Shown piece after piece: positions 62,108 through 64,000 of a stretch of 64,000 bases of DNA. The translations under genes were made by a program, and so were the position numbers. The stretch is from NCBI RefSeq assembly GCF_012516315.1, contig NZ_CP051185.1, positions 5,647,363-5,711,362 of the forward strand, written 5' to 3'. Position 1 is the stretch's first letter; each line of letters starts with the position of its first letter. The stretch is from Limnospira fusiformis SAG 85.79. Its GTDB lineage: Bacteria > Cyanobacteriota > Cyanobacteriia > Cyanobacteriales > Microcoleaceae. The notes below the pieces were generated by a model. The model was not told the DNA's origin, made no database searches, and saw nothing but the letters and a program-made list of their open reading frames with translations.

Positions 62108-64000
62108 CTGTTGATAAAATAACCAGGTACAATAGTTGTGTGTCCTTGTTTGGGGTCATATTTAAGTAAATATTCACGGGCGATCGCCTCTTGTTGTCGG
62201 AGGCTTTTTAATTCGGGTTCGCCAATTTCTGTATCTGTAGATAGCAAAATTACCTGATGGCTGGCGGAGGGAAAATATCGTTCAATTAGGTTATAGCGGT
62301 GAGAGGAGTCTAGCCTTCCCAGGGGGGTATCAATAGCAATAGGAAGCTGGCGACCAGAAACCCGCGCCAGACCCCACAAAAAAGCGATCGCCAATAGTTG
62401 TTTTTCCCCGGCAGATAAGCGATGTTTGGGGACGGGTTGACCTTGGGGGTCATACAGAGACAAACTAAAATCTTGGGTAGCAATAACGACTCGATGAACT
62501 AGGTCTGATTTATGGAGAAGATAGCGGAAGCATTCAGTCACTTCTATTTCCAGCTTATTAAGTTTTCGGAGGGTCAACTTTTCCCGAAATTGTACTAAAG
62601 TTTTTTGTACCCTTTCGGAAGTTTGGATAATGTGGTTGGCATTTTTGCGATCGATAGTCACCTGGCTATATTCGGACAATTCTTTCTTAGTTTTTTCCAC
62701 CATAGCCTCATAGCGATCGCGCTTAATTATAGCTTGATCATAATCCCTTTTCACCTTCGCCACATCCGCCCCCGCATCAGAAACCGCCTGTAAAAGTTCT
62801 TCGTAAACCTCCGGGGGTGCCGCCACATTTAGCTGTCTTTCCTTAGCTACAATCGTCTCCTGAATGCCTATCAGTTCATTTTTAAAAGACTTGGTTTGGC
62901 TAATTTGATTAGGGAGTTGATGTTCGAGAACACTGGTAAGCTGTCCGAGAGTAATTTCATCCATATCTAACCAAAAATCCTGTAAAGAATCATCGGAACT
63001 GGTGGAACTCTCCGACTCCAAAAAACTCCGAACCTTATCCAAACTAATATCGCCCAAATCCAGAGTTTTCAAATACTCCAATAATCGGCGATCGCGTTCC
63101 GCCACCACCTCCCGCGCAATTCTGGCTTTTTTCTCCCTAATTTCCTTTTCCCCCTGCACTTTTCCCCGCTCTAACAGAGGCTGAATTAATGCCAAAGGTA
63201 GCCAAGCAGCCGCCATTTCTCGCAAGCGATCGCGCTTTTCATTTAACCTCTCTTGTTCCTCCCGTAATTGTCTTTCAATTTGGTCTCTTTCCTGGGCTAC
63301 CTTACCCCCTTCAGTCCGAAACTTATCACGAGTTTGTCTTTCTCGTTTATGGGCTTTTTGTAACTCCGTATCAAGTCGCACAACCTGCAACTTTGCCTCT
63401 TCCCAATCTGCTATTTGTTCATTTAACTTTGACTCAATTGCTTCCAAAGTAGCCAACTCAGAGACCTCAGCCAACTCCTTGCGTTTCCGACTCACCAAAA
63501 TATTCAAATCCACCGATAAACGTTCCGCCAACTCCAACCCCAAAAGGGACTGAATAGCCTGGATAACCGTACTCGGAGGACTGTCTAATTCCGCCAATTC
63601 CTTGACCTGTTCCCCATCAAATAGAAACAGATTAGAAATTCCCAAAGGAAAGAAATCTTCGACTCGTTCATCCCAAGTTTCCACCAAACCCTTATCCGGC
63701 CAATCATCAATCAAAATACCCAACGTATCCTTACCATTTTTTAGATGTCTATTCCAGCGTCTTTGGATGCGAAATTCCACCTGTTTATTTTCTAAAATAT
63801 GTTCAAATAATAGTTCCACGCAGGTCATTTCATGGGGTGGGGTATGTTTATTAATCGCCTGTTTGAGGAAATCAGGATAGGCAATATTTCCCCTAGTCGA
63901 ACATTGGGCGCGCGCACCATAAAACACCAAGCGCATAGCATCCATTAGCGTAGTTTTTCCGCCTCCATTCATCCCCCCAAGTAGGACAATAGGACTGACC
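62104..64000 (-). CDS. dndD: DNA sulfur modification ATPase DndD (N-terminus outside window)
   Basis: The frame is open to the window edge, and the Walker A motif GGMNGGGKTTLMDA lies right there, so fewer than about 50 residues are missing. The 630 visible residues have an SMC/Rad50-like layout: the ATPase head with FFPLGISNLFLFDGEQVKEL, a long coiled coil (about residues 150-480 of the visible part), and the ABC signature LSAGEKQLLAIAFLWGLARV. Walker B is in LPIAIDTPLGRLDSSHR, and HQVILLSTDTEI lies near the end. DndD supplies ATPase activity to the phosphorothioation complex with DndC and DndE. The neighbours further right are expected to be dndC and dndB. dndE is 21 kb to the left, on the opposite strand. 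Confidence 0.88.
   Translation of the reverse strand, partial: VSPIVLLGGMNGGGKTTLMDAMRLVFYGARAQCSTRGNIAYPDFLKQAINKHTPPHEMTCVELLFEHILENKQVEFRIQRRWNRHLKNGKDTLGILIDDWPDKGLVETWDERVEDFFPLGISNLFLFDGEQVKELAELDSPPSTVIQAIQSLLGLELAERLSVDLNILVSRKRKELAEVSELATLEAIESKLNEQIADWEEAKLQVVRLDTELQKAHKRERQTRDKFRTEGGKVAQERDQIERQLREEQERLNEKRDRLREMAAAWLPLALIQPLLERGKVQGEKEIREKKARIAREVVAERDRRLLEYLKTLDLGDISLDKVRSFLESESSTSSDDSLQDFWLDMDEITLGQLTSVLEHQLPNQISQTKSFKNELIGIQETIVAKERQLNVAAPPEVYEELLQAVSDAGADVAKVKRDYDQAIIKRDRYEAMVEKTKKELSEYSQVTIDRKNANHIIQTSERVQKTLVQFREKLTLRKLNKLEIEVTECFRYLLHKSDLVHRVVIATQDFSLSLYDPQGQPVPKHRLSAGEKQLLAIAFLWGLARVSGRQLPIAIDTPLGRLDSSHRYNLIERYFPSASHQVILLSTDTEIGEPELKSLRQQEAIAREYLLKYDPKQGHTTIVPGYFINS

Overview
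The window looks like chromosome of a filamentous, non-heterocystous cyanobacterium, most likely Arthrospira/Limnospira or a close relative (inference). Supporting signs are the very frequent HIP1 octamer GCGATCGC, a cyAbrB regulator, PetP of the cytochrome b6f complex, a CpcS/CpeS-type phycobilin lyase, a Get3d ATPase, DUF3318 and DUF3769 (LptD-like) proteins, and glucosylglycerol-phosphate phosphatase StpA. Mobile DNA is common: two IS607-type elements, an internally deleted derivative, a decayed tnpB, and an ORF-less group II intron.

Layout. 1-984 is the 3' part of a PstS-like phosphate-binding protein gene. 995-16546 is part of a contractile injection system (CIS, phage-tail-like) locus: a small protein, a gp19-like tube protein, a giant locus of about 11.6 kb, a CIS hub protein and a VgrG spike. 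About 10.3 kb of the giant locus is a tandem array in which almost every unit carries a HIP1 site coding for Ala-Ile-Ala. Its reading frame is broken at about 3260 and 8680 and by a cluster of small indels at about 9785-11400. The N- and C-terminal unique parts are nevertheless in the same frame. Sheath, baseplate and ATPase genes are not in the window.

16820-29984 holds housekeeping and photosynthesis-related genes (TrmH, LpxD, cyAbrB, radical SAM, DUF3318, LptD-like, CpcS, PetP, Get3d), intergenic tandem repeats, a deleted IS607 derivative and a full IS607 element. In the full element the TnpA recombinase has lost both motif arginines, one to a stop codon, while TnpB is intact. 30059-33918 is mreB-mreC-mreD on the minus strand, with a tnpB element inserted between mreB and mreC. 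34311-35956 has a tnpB remnant and stpA.

36140-55475 contains a coiled-coil TPR protein, a pentapeptide-repeat protein next to dndE, a ComFB-type protein, a RodZ-like protein, a TPR-CHAT protein and an MsbA-like ABC exporter. It also has a run of four plus-strand genes that includes a PLP-decarboxylase-like protein lacking the usual Schiff-base lysine, a membrane protein conserved in form but not in known function, and a beta-hydroxyacid dehydrogenase. 55536-62107 has a SWIM-finger protein, the ORF-less intron, leuC-leuD, purN and an asparagine-synthetase-like protein without the N-terminal Cys. The right edge is dndD, so dndD and dndE of a DNA phosphorothioation system lie about 21 kb apart on opposite strands.
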